This document shows positions 1-9,034 of a stretch of DNA of 44,592 nt, one piece after another. This DNA is from Burkholderiales bacterium (GTDB taxonomy: Bacteria > Pseudomonadota > Gammaproteobacteria > Burkholderiales > Burkholderiaceae_C). Location: NCBI GenBank assembly GCA_947446855.1, contig CANFIH010000013.1:1-44592 (forward strand), given 5' to 3'. How positions within the stretch are numbered: the first letter of the stretch is position 1; each line of letters starts with the position of its first letter. The translations under genes and the position numbers were made by a program. The notes below the pieces were generated by a model. It did not search any database and was not told the origin of the DNA. It worked only from the letters and a program-made list of their open reading frames with translations.

Positions 1-6
1 CGCCGT

Positions 7-693
7 TCAGGCGTAGGTCTGCCAGCCGGTGTGGCTGGGCGCATCCAGATGCGGCAGGGTGTTGAAGGTCAGCAGCGCATGCCGTTTGGGATTGAAGGCC
101 AACTCGCTCACGGCCGTGTTGCGGATGCGCATGTTCAGCTCCACAAAGGCCTCCGGGCTGCTTCCCAGAATCTGCGCCACCGCCGTGGCAATCGGCCCGC
201 CGCTGCTCACCAGCAACACATGGCCACTGTGCTGGCTGCGCACTTGGTCCAGTGCTGCAAAAATGCCCTGCACAAAGTCGCTGTAGAGCGGCATGCCCTG
301 CGGCGCCACTGCGCCGCAGGCCCATTGCCGCAAACCCTGGCGCAGCAAACGGAAATGTTCGCGGTAGGCCTCGGGTGTCACGGGCCGGGCGTGCGGTCCG
401 GCATGCACGCTGGCAATCACCGCCTCGCTGTCGTATTCATTCAGACCCGGCCAGATTTGGGGCGTCAATACCGGCGCTGAGGCGTCGCCGCCCGCCAAGC
501 CGTTTTGGATGTGGTTCCAGGTCTGTGCGTGGCGTTTCAGGCTGCCGGTGAGCACCGCCTCAAACTGCAGGCCCTTGGCCGCAAAGTACTGCCCCAGGCG
601 CAGGCTTTGGCGTTGGCCCAGTTCGCTCAGCTTGTCGTAGTCGTCCGCGCCCAGCGAGGCTTGTCCGTGGCGGACCAGATAAAGTGTTCCCAT
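7..693 (-). CDS. Histidine phosphatase family protein (phosphoglycerate mutase-like)
   Basis: A 228-residue cytosolic protein of the histidine phosphatase superfamily. The N-terminus reads YLVRHGQAS, the RHG motif whose His is the phosphoacceptor; a second conserved block, LLVSSGGPI, lies near residue 170. The family usually has His in that second block (GHGG-like), and here it reads SSGG, so the second catalytic His may be replaced. The ATG at 693 puts the RHG motif at residue 8, as is normal for the family; the longer open frame upstream has no family similarity. Substrate cannot be told from sequence. It is transcribed away from the DUF1294 gene. The family is certain, the specific activity unknown. 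Confidence 0.85.
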   Translation of the reverse strand: MGTLYLVRHGQASLGADDYDKLSELGQRQSLRLGQYFAAKGLQFEAVLTGSLKRHAQTWNHIQNGLAGGDASAPVLTPQIWPGLNEYDSEAVIASVHAGPHARPVTPEAYREHFRLLRQGLRQWACGAVAPQGMPLYSDFVQGIFAALDQVRSQHSGHVLLVSSGGPIATAVAQILGSSPEAFVELNMRIRNTAVSELAFNPKRHALLTFNTLPHLDAPSHTGWQTYA

Positions 694-771
694 GCGCCGA
701 CTGTAAGCGCGCGCTGCAGGCGGCGTGGTCGTGCGGGGGACAATGCAGGCACTTGTCCGAAAGCCCCACGC

Positions 772-1065
772 ATGCTCCCTTTGTCCGCCATTCCCGTCTT
801 TGCCGGCGTCTATCTCACCATGAGCCTGCTGTGTTTTCTGGCCTATGCGCGGGACAAGTCCGCCGCCCGCTCCGGGGGCTGGCGCACCCGGGAAAGCACC
901 TTGCTGCTGCTGGGTCTGCTGTGCGGCTGGCCGGGTGCTGTGCTGGCGCAGCACCTGCTGCGGCACAAGACCGCGAAGGCATCGTTTCAGATCGCCTTTT
1001 GGGCGACGGTGGTGCTGAATATCGCCAGCTTTCTGGTGCTCGGTTCGTTGCAAACCCAGGGGTAG
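772..1065 (+). CDS. DUF1294 family small membrane protein
   Basis: A 97-residue protein with about three hydrophobic segments: residues 5-22, a central LLLLGLLCGWPGA stretch, and a C-terminal segment around FWATVVLNIASFLVLG. The pattern of DKSAA, WRTRE and LLCGWPGA followed by QHLLRHKT..FQ matches DUF1294, often found alone or fused to a cold-shock domain; no cold-shock domain is present here. Function is unknown. It diverges from the histidine phosphatase gene and converges on the MATE gene. Confidence 0.8.
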   Translation: MLPLSAIPVFAGVYLTMSLLCFLAYARDKSAARSGGWRTRESTLLLLGLLCGWPGAVLAQHLLRHKTAKASFQIAFWATVVLNIASFLVLGSLQTQG

Positions 1066-1118
1066 GTTTTGGGGTCTTGCGCCATGGCCATGCAGGCGTT
1101 TTTCCGGTTGGCAAAGGG

Positions 1119-2489
1119 CTAGTGGGCTGTTGCCAGTCCGGTCGGGGTGCCGCCGGCGCCCAACTGCCGTGTCAACCGCAGCGACGCCCACATGGCCAGC
1201 GTGCCGAAGATCACCAGGCCTGCGCCCTGGCCGGCCATGATGTGCACCGGGCCGTAGTGCGCACCCCACCAGGCAAAGGGAATCGTGCCCAGGGTGGCGC
1301 GCGCCCAGTTAAAGCCGGTGGACCACAGCGGGCGGCCCAGGTTGTTGAAGGCGGCATTGGCCACAAACAGGGCGCCGGCAAAAAAGAAGCTGGCGCAGAC
1401 CCAGCTGCAAAACGCATGCACCATCTCGGCGGCCATGCCTTCCAGTGAAAACGCGCGAATCAGCGGCCCTTGCAACAAGGCCAGCAGCAGCCAGGCCGCC
1501 CCCACCGCCAGCAGCATGAACCACAGGCTGGCGCGCATGCCCTCGCGCACCCGGTCAAACTGTTGGGCCCCCAGGTTTTGCGACAGGATGGGGCCGACTG
1601 CGCCGCTGAGCGAATAAATCAGCCCGAAAGCCACCGGCGTGACCCGGTCAATGGTGGCCTGGCCGGCCACGGCCGAGGCGCCGAACTGCGCCACGCTGTG
1701 CGTCACAAACGCCGCGCCCACGGGCGTGGCCAGATTGGTCAACACCGCTGGCCCGGCGATCGCAGCCAGGGCGCGTGCGTCTTCGGCCAGACGGGCGCGC
1801 TCCACGTTGCCCAGCAGGTGGTGAACGCGCCAGACGCCGTGCATGCCCAGGGTCACCATCACCGAGCGCGAGATCACCGCCACGATGGCCGCGCCATCCA
1901 GCCCCAGGCCGAAGACGAAAATAAACAAGGGGTCCAGGCAGGCGGTGATGGCCGCGGCGCACAGGGTCACCATCATGGAGCGCCGTGCGTCGCCCACCGA
2001 GCGCAGCAGCGCCGAGTTGGCCATGCCCAGGCCCAGCAGCGGCAGCGAGGGCATGGTCACCGTGAGGTAACGCTGGGCCAGCCGCGCCACCTCGTCCGTT
2101 GCCCCCAGCGCTGCCAGCAGGGGATGCAGAAACAGCACCGTGCCCACGCCCAACACCGCAGTCACGGCCACCATGATCAGCAGGCTGTGTGTGGCCATGC
2201 GCCGCGCGTCCGGCAGGCGGTTGGCACCGATCAGGCGCGCCACGCAGGCGGTGATGCCAATCATCAAGCCGATGCAAATGGAGGTGTGGAAAAAGGCCAC
2301 CACCCCGGCAAAACCCACCGCTGCGGCAATGGACTGTTCGCCCAGGCGCGAGATGTAAAACAGGTTGATCAGATCCACCGCAAACACCGCCACCAGGCCG
2401 ATGGCCCCGGTGCCCGCCATCACCAGCACATGGTGCATCAGTGATCCGGTCAGGAAGCGGGCGGTGGGCGCGGCTGCTTTCTTGCTCAT
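1119..2489 (-). CDS. MATE family efflux transporter
   Basis: A 456-residue inner-membrane protein with about 12 hydrophobic helices in two similar halves, the layout of MATE (multi-antimicrobial extrusion) Na+- or H+-coupled exporters. Recognisable segments include DLINLFYISRLGEQSIAA in the first helices and GQNLGA-like text (ILSQNLGAQQFDR) at the start of the second half. Its ATG overlaps the stop of the upstream racemase gene by 4 nt, so the two are translationally coupled. The substrate is unknown. Length and topology are normal. Confidence 0.9.
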   Translation of the reverse strand: MSKKAAAPTARFLTGSLMHHVLVMAGTGAIGLVAVFAVDLINLFYISRLGEQSIAAAVGFAGVVAFFHTSICIGLMIGITACVARLIGANRLPDARRMATHSLLIMVAVTAVLGVGTVLFLHPLLAALGATDEVARLAQRYLTVTMPSLPLLGLGMANSALLRSVGDARRSMMVTLCAAAITACLDPLFIFVFGLGLDGAAIVAVISRSVMVTLGMHGVWRVHHLLGNVERARLAEDARALAAIAGPAVLTNLATPVGAAFVTHSVAQFGASAVAGQATIDRVTPVAFGLIYSLSGAVGPILSQNLGAQQFDRVREGMRASLWFMLLAVGAAWLLLALLQGPLIRAFSLEGMAAEMVHAFCSWVCASFFFAGALFVANAAFNNLGRPLWSTGFNWARATLGTIPFAWWGAHYGPVHIMAGQGAGLVIFGTLAMWASLRLTRQLGAGGTPTGLATAH

Positions 2490-3175
2490 CGCAAGGCCTG
2501 CTCAGCCGCTGCGCTGGCGTGCAGTGCCGTGGTGTCAAACAGCGGCACGGTGGCGTCCCCCGCGCCCACCAGCAGGGTGATTTCGGTGCAGCCCAGAATG
2601 ATGGCCTGTGCGCCCTGAGCCACCAGCGTGGCCATGATGCGGCGGTAGTGCTGGCGCGCATCGTCGCGCACCTGGCCCAGACACAGCTCTTCAAAAATGA
2701 TGCGGTGCACGGTGTCGAGGTCTTCTTGCGCGGGCAGCAGAACCTGCAGGCCCTGTTGCTTGAGCCGGTCGACATAAAAGCTTTGCTCCATGGTGAAGCG
2801 CGTGCCCAGCAAGCCGATGCGGGTGAAGCCGGCTTGCGCAATCGCCTGCGCCGTGGGGTCGGCAATGTGCAGCAGCGGAATGTGTACGGCCGCCTGAATC
2901 GCCGGAGCCACGGTGTGCATGGTGTTGGTACACAGCACCAGAAAGTCGGCACCGGCGGCTTGCAGGCTGCGCGCCGCATCGGCCAGAAGGTCGCCTGCAG
3001 CGGTCCAGTCGCCGGCGCGTTGCAGGACTTCAATCTCGTGGAAGTCCACACTCAGCAGAATGAGCTTGGCCGAGTGCAAGCCGCCCAGTTGCTGCTGCAC
3101 GGCCCGATTAATCTGGCGGTAGTACAGGGCGGTGGACTCCCAGCTCATGCCACCTATCAAGCCTATGGTTTTCAT
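2486..3175 (-). CDS. Aspartate/glutamate racemase family protein
   Basis: A 229-residue protein of the Asp/Glu/hydantoin racemase family. It starts MKTIGLIGGMSWEST, the usual opening of aspartate racemases. It has both catalytic cysteines in family context: LCTNTMH near residue 82 and LGCTEI near residue 194. PLP-independent two-cysteine chemistry is expected in the cytosol. Neighbours are a MATE exporter (4-nt overlap) and a PLP-dependent dehydratase, so amino-acid metabolism and export may be linked (inference). Aspartate is the most likely substrate but this is not proven. Confidence 0.9.
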   Translation of the reverse strand: MKTIGLIGGMSWESTALYYRQINRAVQQQLGGLHSAKLILLSVDFHEIEVLQRAGDWTAAGDLLADAARSLQAAGADFLVLCTNTMHTVAPAIQAAVHIPLLHIADPTAQAIAQAGFTRIGLLGTRFTMEQSFYVDRLKQQGLQVLLPAQEDLDTVHRIIFEELCLGQVRDDARQHYRRIMATLVAQGAQAIILGCTEITLLVGAGDATVPLFDTTALHASAAAEQALR

Positions 3176-3202
3176 GGGACAGCGTTGCCTTTGAGGGACT
3201 GT

Positions 3203-4129
3203 TTAGCAGTTTGCCAAGGTGGCGTTCCACTGCCGCAGGTTGTCTGCCGTGGCAGTGGCGCCGCCACACACAATGATCAATATGTTCTGGAAGGCCGCGA
3301 GCGCTTCCGGCCTGTCATAGGCCACGGCCAAGGCGGCGCCGCAGGCCGGCTCCACCAGCAGACGGTGGTCGTCCAGAAAGCGGCTGCAGGCGGCCACGGC
3401 CTGTTGGTCCGACACCAATACGCTGTGCACCTTGCCGCTTTGGCTGAGTTCAAACGCACGGGCGCAGACCTGGCGCGCACCCAGCGAGGTGGCGATGCTG
3501 GTCACCGCGTCCAGTGCGGTCGGATGGCCCGCCTGCATCGCCGCGTGCAGCGAGGCCGCGCCATGGGTTTCCACCGCCAGCACCGGCACATCGCCCCAGC
3601 CGTTGCGCGCCAGGCCTTCCATCACGCCGGCCAGCAAGCCGCCGCCACCGACCGAGAGCAGCACGGCGTCCGGCTTGTGGCCGCCAGCCGCCACCTCGTC
3701 GATCATGGTTGCATGGCCGGTCCAGAGCAGCGGGTTGTCAAAGGGGTGCAGGAAGGCGTCGCTGTCTTGCAACATGGATCGCGCCAATGCATGGGCCTCT
3801 TGCCAACTGGCGCCGTGCACGATGACTTGGGCGCCTTCCCGTTGCAACAGGTCTTTGGCGCGCTCGGAGGTGGTCTGCGGCACGACCACCGTGACGGGGA
3901 TTCCCAAATGCCGTCCGGCATATGCCACCGCCAGACCGGCATTGCCGCCGCTCGACGACACGAAGCGTTTCGCACCTTCTTGCGCGTAACGCTCACAGGC
4001 CGCGCCGATGCCGCGGATCTTGAATGAGCCGGGTGGCTGCAGGGCTTCGAGCTTGAGCCGGACGGCGCAACCGGCGGCACGGGACAGCGGGGCGGATTCG
4101 ATCAGCGGGGTGGGAATGTGCAGGGGCAT
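3203..4129 (-). CDS. PLP-dependent serine/threonine dehydratase-like enzyme
   Basis: A 308-residue fold-type II PLP enzyme. Motifs in order: PGSFKIRG near residue 33, whose Lys forms the Schiff base; SSGGNAGLA near residue 59, the substrate and phosphate loop; SVGGGGLLAG near residue 160, the glycine-rich cofactor phosphate loop; and a C-terminal VCGG. The SSGGNAG spelling and short length without a C-terminal ACT domain resemble SDS-type L-serine/L-threonine dehydratases, which make pyruvate or 2-oxobutyrate plus ammonia. It starts directly before the stop of the PhzF-like gene region with no gap. Substrate choice between serine and threonine cannot be made. Confidence 0.85.
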   Translation of the reverse strand: MPLHIPTPLIESAPLSRAAGCAVRLKLEALQPPGSFKIRGIGAACERYAQEGAKRFVSSSGGNAGLAVAYAGRHLGIPVTVVVPQTTSERAKDLLQREGAQVIVHGASWQEAHALARSMLQDSDAFLHPFDNPLLWTGHATMIDEVAAGGHKPDAVLLSVGGGGLLAGVMEGLARNGWGDVPVLAVETHGAASLHAAMQAGHPTALDAVTSIATSLGARQVCARAFELSQSGKVHSVLVSDQQAVAACSRFLDDHRLLVEPACGAALAVAYDRPEALAAFQNILIIVCGGATATADNLRQWNATLANC

Positions 4130-5098
4130 TTAGAGCACCACGGAGCCGGCGATGCAGGCGACCGTGTCGCCCCCGACCCAGACCTGGCCCTTGGCGTCCT
4201 GTTCGATATAGACGCGGCCTTCGCGCCCCATGCAAGTTCCCTGGGCCGCCACATAGCGCCCGGGTGCAAGTCCATCGGCGATCAGCCACTGCGCCAGGCT
4301 GGCGTTGAAGCTGCCGGTGATCGGGTCTTCGCTGATGCCGTCGCCGCGCGAGAAGAAAAAGCGCACCTCCAGATCTGGTGCATCCCCGGTCGCCGGGGTG
4401 CCGGCGATGGCCGCGTTGCGTGTTCCAAAGGCACGTGCCTCGCGGTTGGAGCGCACGATCAGGGGCGCGGGCGCGTCACAGCGGGCCGCAACGCCCAGTC
4501 CGGTGAAGCCGCCCTGGGCCATCAGCGCTTCCAGTTGCGCCAGCCTGGGCTGCAGGCCCAGCAACGTTTCCACGCTGTCGAGCCAGACGGCAAAATGGCG
4601 CGGGCCATTGTTCAGATGCTGGGCCGCCAGCAGTTGCCCGGGCTCCACGCCCAAGGCGTCCGGTAGCGCCTGCCACAGCGACGCACTGGCGGCCTGCCGT
4701 TGCAGCGCCGGCGCCGCGAAGGCCAGGCGCGTGCCGTCGCGCCGCAGCGGCACCAGCCCCACCTGGCACTCTTGCACGATGCGCGCCGGGTCCCGGGGCA
4801 CGCCGCCATGGGCCAGCCAGGCGTGGCAACTGCCCAGCGTGGGGTGGCCGGCAAACGGCATCTCATAGGCCGTGGTGAAGATGCGCACCCGGTAGTCGGC
4901 GCCTTGGGCTGTCGCCTCCGGGGTGGGCGGCAGGAGGAAGGTGGTCTCGGACAGGTTGGTCCACGCAGCGAAGCGCTGCATCTGCTCCTCTGACAAGCCG
5001 TCGCCATCCAGCACCACGGCCAGGGCATTGCCGAAATACGGTTTGGCGGTGAAGACGTCGACCTGGCTGAAAGGGCGTGTGCGTGGCAGCACGTTCAA
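4130..5098 (-). CDS. PhzF family isomerase-like protein
   Basis: A 322-residue member of the PhzF (phenazine biosynthesis-like) family, with two diaminopimelate-epimerase-like halves. Visible motifs are the N-terminal VDVFTAKPYFGNALAVV, the active-site Glu in NLSETTF near residue 47, and FAGHPTLGS in the first half; EDPITGSFNASLA matches the second half. No other phenazine genes are near, so phenazine synthesis is unlikely; most such homologues have no known substrate. The start is set at TTG 5098 because it overlaps the aminotransferase stop as TTGA; a GTG at 5092 is the alternative. Confidence 0.85.
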   Translation of the reverse strand: MNVLPRTRPFSQVDVFTAKPYFGNALAVVLDGDGLSEEQMQRFAAWTNLSETTFLLPPTPEATAQGADYRVRIFTTAYEMPFAGHPTLGSCHAWLAHGGVPRDPARIVQECQVGLVPLRRDGTRLAFAAPALQRQAASASLWQALPDALGVEPGQLLAAQHLNNGPRHFAVWLDSVETLLGLQPRLAQLEALMAQGGFTGLGVAARCDAPAPLIVRSNREARAFGTRNAAIAGTPATGDAPDLEVRFFFSRGDGISEDPITGSFNASLAQWLIADGLAPGRYVAAQGTCMGREGRVYIEQDAKGQVWVGGDTVACIAGSVVL

Positions 5099-6324
5099 CG
5101 CCCCTGCTGTTCCTTGATGGCCGCAGCCAGCGCCGCCACCCCGCGGTGAATCTCTTCCACGCTGGGCGTCACAAACGACAGGCGGATGCTGCGCGCATCC
5201 GGTTCGCTGGCGTAGAACGGCGCGCCGGGCACAAAGGCCACGCCCTTGTCCACGGCGTGGGGCAGCAGGTCGACCGCGTTCATGCCCACCGGCAGACGCG
5301 CCCACAGGAACATGCCGCCCGCAGGGCTGTTCCAGGTGAGGGACTGTTCCGGCTGCGTGGCCGCATCGGGGAAATGCTGCGCCAAGGCATGCAGCATGGC
5401 GTCGCGCTGGCTCTTGTAGAGCGCGCGGATGGTGGGCACGTGGCGGGCCAGGAAGCCGTCTTGCGACACCTCGTAAATCAGGCGCTGGTTGAAGCCCGGG
5501 CTGTGCAGGTCCGCCGCCTGCTTGGCCTGCAGCAGCTTGGGGTAGACGGCAGACGGCGCCACGATAAAGCCCATGCGCAGGCCCGGTGCCAGCACCTTGG
5601 AGAACGAGCCCAGGTAAATGCCGCCGTCGGGGTTGCGCGCGGTCAGCGAGGGTGGGGGCGGCGTGTCGAACCACAGGTCGCCATAGGGGTTGTCTTCCAT
5701 CAGCGGCAGGCCCAGGTCGGCGGCGGTGGCGCTCAGGGCGGCGCGGCCGGCCTCGCTCATGGTGCGGCCGGTGGGGTTCTGGAAGTTGGGCAGCACGTAC
5801 AGAAAGCGCGCGTCATGGCCCTGCGCCTTGGCACGCAGGTCGTCCACGTCAATGCCCTCGTCGTGGCTGGCCACACTCACCACATCCGGCTCCATGGGCA
5901 CAAAGGCCATCACCGCACCCAGGTAGGTGGGCGACTCCACCAGCGCGCGGCTGCCCTTGTCCAGCAGCACCTTGGCCACCAGATCCAGGCCCTGTTGCGA
6001 GCCGGTGGTGATCAGCACATTGCCGGGGTTCACGTCCCAATGCTGGCCTTGCGCGGCCGCCTGTTCGCTCAACATGGCAGCCACCTGCTCGCGCAGCGGC
6101 GCATAGCCTTCGCTGGAGGCGTATTGCAGCGCTCCGGCCGGATCATCCCGCAGCACCTTGGCGCAAGCCGCTTCAAATTCGGCCACCGGGAAGGTCTTGC
6201 TGGAGGGCAGGCCACCGGCAAAGCTGATGATGCCGGGGCGCTCGGTGACCTTGAGGATTTCGCGGATCACGGAGGGGTTCATCTTGGCGGCGCGTGCTGC
6301 CAGGGTCCAGTGGGTGTTGCTCAT
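5095..6324 (-). CDS. PLP-dependent aminotransferase (class I/II, 2-aminoadipate transaminase-like)
   Basis: A 409-residue fold-type I aminotransferase. It opens with the family's SFAGGLPS segment, has NFQNPTG around residue 200 (Asn contacts PLP), EDNPYGDL, and the Schiff-base Lys in LGSFSKVLAPGLRMG near residue 247. This pattern fits the LysN/multi-substrate aminotransferase group that acts on 2-aminoadipate, branched-chain or aromatic amino acids; substrate is unresolved. It is the first gene of a tight minus-strand group with the PhzF-like, dehydratase, racemase and MATE genes, all plausible in amino-acid handling. Upstream, 106 nt separate it from the DMT gene. Confidence 0.9.
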   Translation of the reverse strand: MSNTHWTLAARAAKMNPSVIREILKVTERPGIISFAGGLPSSKTFPVAEFEAACAKVLRDDPAGALQYASSEGYAPLREQVAAMLSEQAAAQGQHWDVNPGNVLITTGSQQGLDLVAKVLLDKGSRALVESPTYLGAVMAFVPMEPDVVSVASHDEGIDVDDLRAKAQGHDARFLYVLPNFQNPTGRTMSEAGRAALSATAADLGLPLMEDNPYGDLWFDTPPPPSLTARNPDGGIYLGSFSKVLAPGLRMGFIVAPSAVYPKLLQAKQAADLHSPGFNQRLIYEVSQDGFLARHVPTIRALYKSQRDAMLHALAQHFPDAATQPEQSLTWNSPAGGMFLWARLPVGMNAVDLLPHAVDKGVAFVPGAPFYASEPDARSIRLSFVTPSVEEIHRGVAALAAAIKEQQGR

Positions 6325-6430
6325 GGTGCGTGTCTTCAGGTGTTGTTATCGGGGCGAAAAGGTTCGAGGGTAACGGGTTTCAGTGGCGGGTGCTTACAGC
6401 CCCGCCGGTTGAATAGTGGGCTGATGTCTG

Positions 6431-7396
6431 TCACGTCATCCCCATCGGCTGGACAGACGGGGCCACGTCAGGCACAGGGTTGCTGGGTGCGACCGCCGGC
6501 CCGGACGCAAAGCGTTTGCCCAGAAACACCACCGCCACCACCGCCAGTGCAAAGCCCAGCGTCACCGGGTCGAGTGCCTCACCCAGCAGCGGCACGGCGG
6601 CCAGGATGCTGAAGAAGGGTTGCAGCAGCTGCACCTGGCTCACCCGCAGCGCGCCGCCCAGGGCCAGGCCGCGGTACCAGGCGAAGAAGCCGGCCCACAT
6701 GGAAAACACGCCCACATAGCCCAGCGCCAGCCAGGAGGCGCGGTGGATTTCTCCGGTGGGCCAATTCAGCAGGGCACCCGGCACGCTGAAGGGCAGGGCC
6801 ATGACGCAGACCCAGCAGATCACGCGCTCGGCGCCCAGTTGCGGCGTCACCTGCGCACCAAACACATAGCCCATGGCGGCCGACAGGATGGCGCCCAGCA
6901 GCAGCAGGTCGGCCCATTCCAGCGCAAAGCCCTGCGCGTGCTGCGCCGCACGCAGCAGCGAAAACGCCATCACCAGCACCGCGCCCAAGCCGGCGCACAC
7001 CCAGAAGCCCAGGCGGGCGCGCTGGTGCAGCACCCAGGCGGCCAGGGCGGCGGTGGCCAGTGGCAGCAGGGCGGTGAACACGGCGGCGTGGCCGGAGGTC
7101 ACATGGCGCAGCGCCAGACCCAGACACAGCGGAAAGCCCACGGCATTGCCCAGCATGGCCAGAAACAGCGGCTTGCGCTGTGCCGCAGTGGGACGCGGGG
7201 AGCGCGTGAGGCCCAGAAAGGCCAGCGACAGGCAACCGGCCAGGGCGGCGCGCGCAAAGGTGATGAACCAGGCCGAGAGCTGCGGGTCCTGCGTGCTGCC
7301 GGTGGCCAGGCGCGTCATGGGCAGGGTCACGGCAAAAATGGCCACGCCCAGAACGCCCAGCCACATGCCGCGGGTTTCTTTCTTCATGCGCTGCAT
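6431..7396 (-). CDS. EamA/DMT superfamily transporter
   Basis: A 321-residue inner-membrane protein with about ten hydrophobic helices in two EamA repeats, typical of drug/metabolite exporters such as RhtA- or YdcZ-like amino-acid exporters. Segments such as GNAVGFPLCLGLALRHVTSGHAA and VSQVQLLQPFFSILAAVPLLGE are characteristic of the first and second repeat. It is divergent from a MocR-type regulator across a 147-nt region with matching repeats, so it is a likely target of that regulator. Start may be ATG 7396 or ATG 7387 (MKKETRG). Confidence 0.88.
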   Translation of the reverse strand: MQRMKKETRGMWLGVLGVAIFAVTLPMTRLATGSTQDPQLSAWFITFARAALAGCLSLAFLGLTRSPRPTAAQRKPLFLAMLGNAVGFPLCLGLALRHVTSGHAAVFTALLPLATAALAAWVLHQRARLGFWVCAGLGAVLVMAFSLLRAAQHAQGFALEWADLLLLGAILSAAMGYVFGAQVTPQLGAERVICWVCVMALPFSVPGALLNWPTGEIHRASWLALGYVGVFSMWAGFFAWYRGLALGGALRVSQVQLLQPFFSILAAVPLLGEALDPVTLGFALAVVAVVFLGKRFASGPAVAPSNPVPDVAPSVQPMGMT

Positions 7397-7438
7397 GGGC
7401 GGCCTAAGAACTGGAGGGGAAGGAGGTGCATGGTGTTC

Positions 7439-7500
7439 ACTGTACGTTCAAAAACAGCACAGTTGCAGTACAGTTGGCGTGAACATTTTTCAAACTGTAT
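7439..7500. promoter_or_regulatory. Likely MocR operator in the DMT/MocR divergent region
   Basis: The intergenic region holds an inverted pair, ACTGTAC at 7439-7445 and GTACAGT at 7468-7474. An 11-nt direct repeat with one mismatch is CAGCACAGTTG (7455-7465) followed at once by CAGTACAGTTG (7466-7476). A further AACTGTAT lies at 7493-7500. Repeated short sites of this type between a MocR gene and its divergent target are usual for the family. Which promoter each site controls is not clear. Confidence 0.55.
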
Positions 7501-7543
7501 TGGAATTGCGGCTGGCACAAGCCGCGCAGGAGTTGCCGTGTTG

Positions 7544-8989
7544 ATGAAAAGCAGCGCCCAGTCGCTCACCGAACAGTTGGCGGCCCGCTTCGCCCAGCGC
7601 ATCCGCGACCGCTTGCTGGCGCCCGGTGCGCGCCTGCCCTCGGTGCGGCAGTGCGCGCAGCAGCAGGGTGTGAGCCCCTCCACGGTGGTGGGCGCCTATG
7701 ACCAGCTGCTGGCGCAGGGCTTGGTGGAGGCGCGGCGCAACCGCGGCTTTTTCGTGCGCGAGAGCAGCACCGGCACTGGGCCAGTGCAGCCGTCTCAATC
7801 CGCGCTGGCGGATGCCGGACCAGCCCTTGCAGGCAATGCGGGCGCGGCGAGCGCGGTGCAGCACCGCGCCCCGCTGAACGCCACGGCGTTGATACGCGGC
7901 ATGTTCCACGGCATCAGCGACAAGCCGCAGCCTGGCATGGGCGTGCTGCCGCAGGAGTGGTTGCAGACCACCTTTTTGTCCAGCGCGGTACGGCGCTACT
8001 GCAATGCCAAGGACATGAACGCCTTCTCGCTGCAATACGGCGAGCCCGCCGGGGACGCCGGCCTGCGCCGCGCCGTGTCGCACAAGCTCAAAGCGGTGTC
8101 GGTGCAGGCCGCGCCCGAGCAGATCATCACCACCGTGGGCGCTACCCACGCGCTGGACATTGTCAGCCGCACCCTGTTGCGCGCGGGCGATTACGTGATG
8201 GTGGAAGAGCCCGGCTGGGCCGTGGAGTTTGCGCGCCTGGACGCCCTGGGCATGCGCATCCTGCCGGTGCCGCGCCGCGCTGACGGGCCGGACCTGGAGG
8301 TGATGGCGCGCTATGCCCAGGCGCATGCGCCCAAGCTGTTTGTGAGTGTGAGCGTGCTGCACAACCCCACCGGCTTCAGCCTGAACCCGGCCAGCGCGCA
8401 CCGCATTCTGCAACTGGCCAACGAACACAACTTCCATGTGGTGGAGGACGACACCTACAGCCACTTCGCACCCGTTCACGCCACCCGCCTGTGCGCGCTC
8501 GACGGCCTGCAGCGCACCATCTATGTGGGCGGCTTTGCCAAGATATTGGCGCCGAATTGGCGCGTCGGCTACCTGGCCGCGCCGGGCAATCTGGTGGAGC
8601 GCCTGCTCGATACCAAGCTGCTGTCCACGCTGACCACGCCCGCGCTGCTGGAGAAGGCCTTGGCCTGGTGCGTGGAGCAGGGCCAGATCCGGCGGCACGC
8701 CGAGCGCATACGCCAGCGCCTGGACGGCGCGCGCAGCCGCAGCGTGGCGCTGGCACAGGCCCACGGCTTCTCCTTTGCGGCCGAGCCCGTGGGCATCTTC
8801 GGCTGGCTGGAGACCGGGGTGGACACGGACGCGCTGTCGCAGCGCATGCTGGATGAAGGCTACCTGCTGGCGCCGGGTGCCCTGTTCCATGCGCAGCGCA
8901 TACCCAGCAGCCTGATGCGCATCAACTTCAGCACCACGCAGGAACCGGTGTTCTGGGCCACGCTGCAGCGCCTGTGTGCAGAGCAGTAA
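7544..8989 (+). CDS. MocR-type regulator (GntR winged helix fused to aminotransferase-like domain)
   Basis: A 481-residue two-domain transcription regulator. Residues about 5-75 are a GntR winged helix (LPSVRQCAQQQGVSPSTVVGAYDQLLAQGLVEAR). The rest is a fold-type I aminotransferase domain with HNPTGFSL, EDDTYSHF and the PLP Lys in GGFAKILAPNWRVG. Such proteins sense PLP or an amino-substrate adduct and usually control a divergent gene, here the DMT exporter. An AGGAG at 7528-7532 precedes GTG 7538, TTG 7541 and ATG 7544 in the same frame; ATG 7544 is taken, but TTG has the better spacing. Confidence 0.9.
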   Translation: MKSSAQSLTEQLAARFAQRIRDRLLAPGARLPSVRQCAQQQGVSPSTVVGAYDQLLAQGLVEARRNRGFFVRESSTGTGPVQPSQSALADAGPALAGNAGAASAVQHRAPLNATALIRGMFHGISDKPQPGMGVLPQEWLQTTFLSSAVRRYCNAKDMNAFSLQYGEPAGDAGLRRAVSHKLKAVSVQAAPEQIITTVGATHALDIVSRTLLRAGDYVMVEEPGWAVEFARLDALGMRILPVPRRADGPDLEVMARYAQAHAPKLFVSVSVLHNPTGFSLNPASAHRILQLANEHNFHVVEDDTYSHFAPVHATRLCALDGLQRTIYVGGFAKILAPNWRVGYLAAPGNLVERLLDTKLLSTLTTPALLEKALAWCVEQGQIRRHAERIRQRLDGARSRSVALAQAHGFSFAAEPVGIFGWLETGVDTDALSQRMLDEGYLLAPGALFHAQRIPSSLMRINFSTTQEPVFWATLQRLCAEQ

Positions 8990-9034
8990 GCGAAACGGTT
9001 GAATCGCCCTGCCGCCGCTTGCGGTGTCCAGGCG

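Noticed and set aside
4130-5098. Phenazine biosynthesis island suggested by the PhzF-like gene
   Set aside because: No other phenazine genes are nearby and most PhzF-family proteins are not in phenazine pathways.
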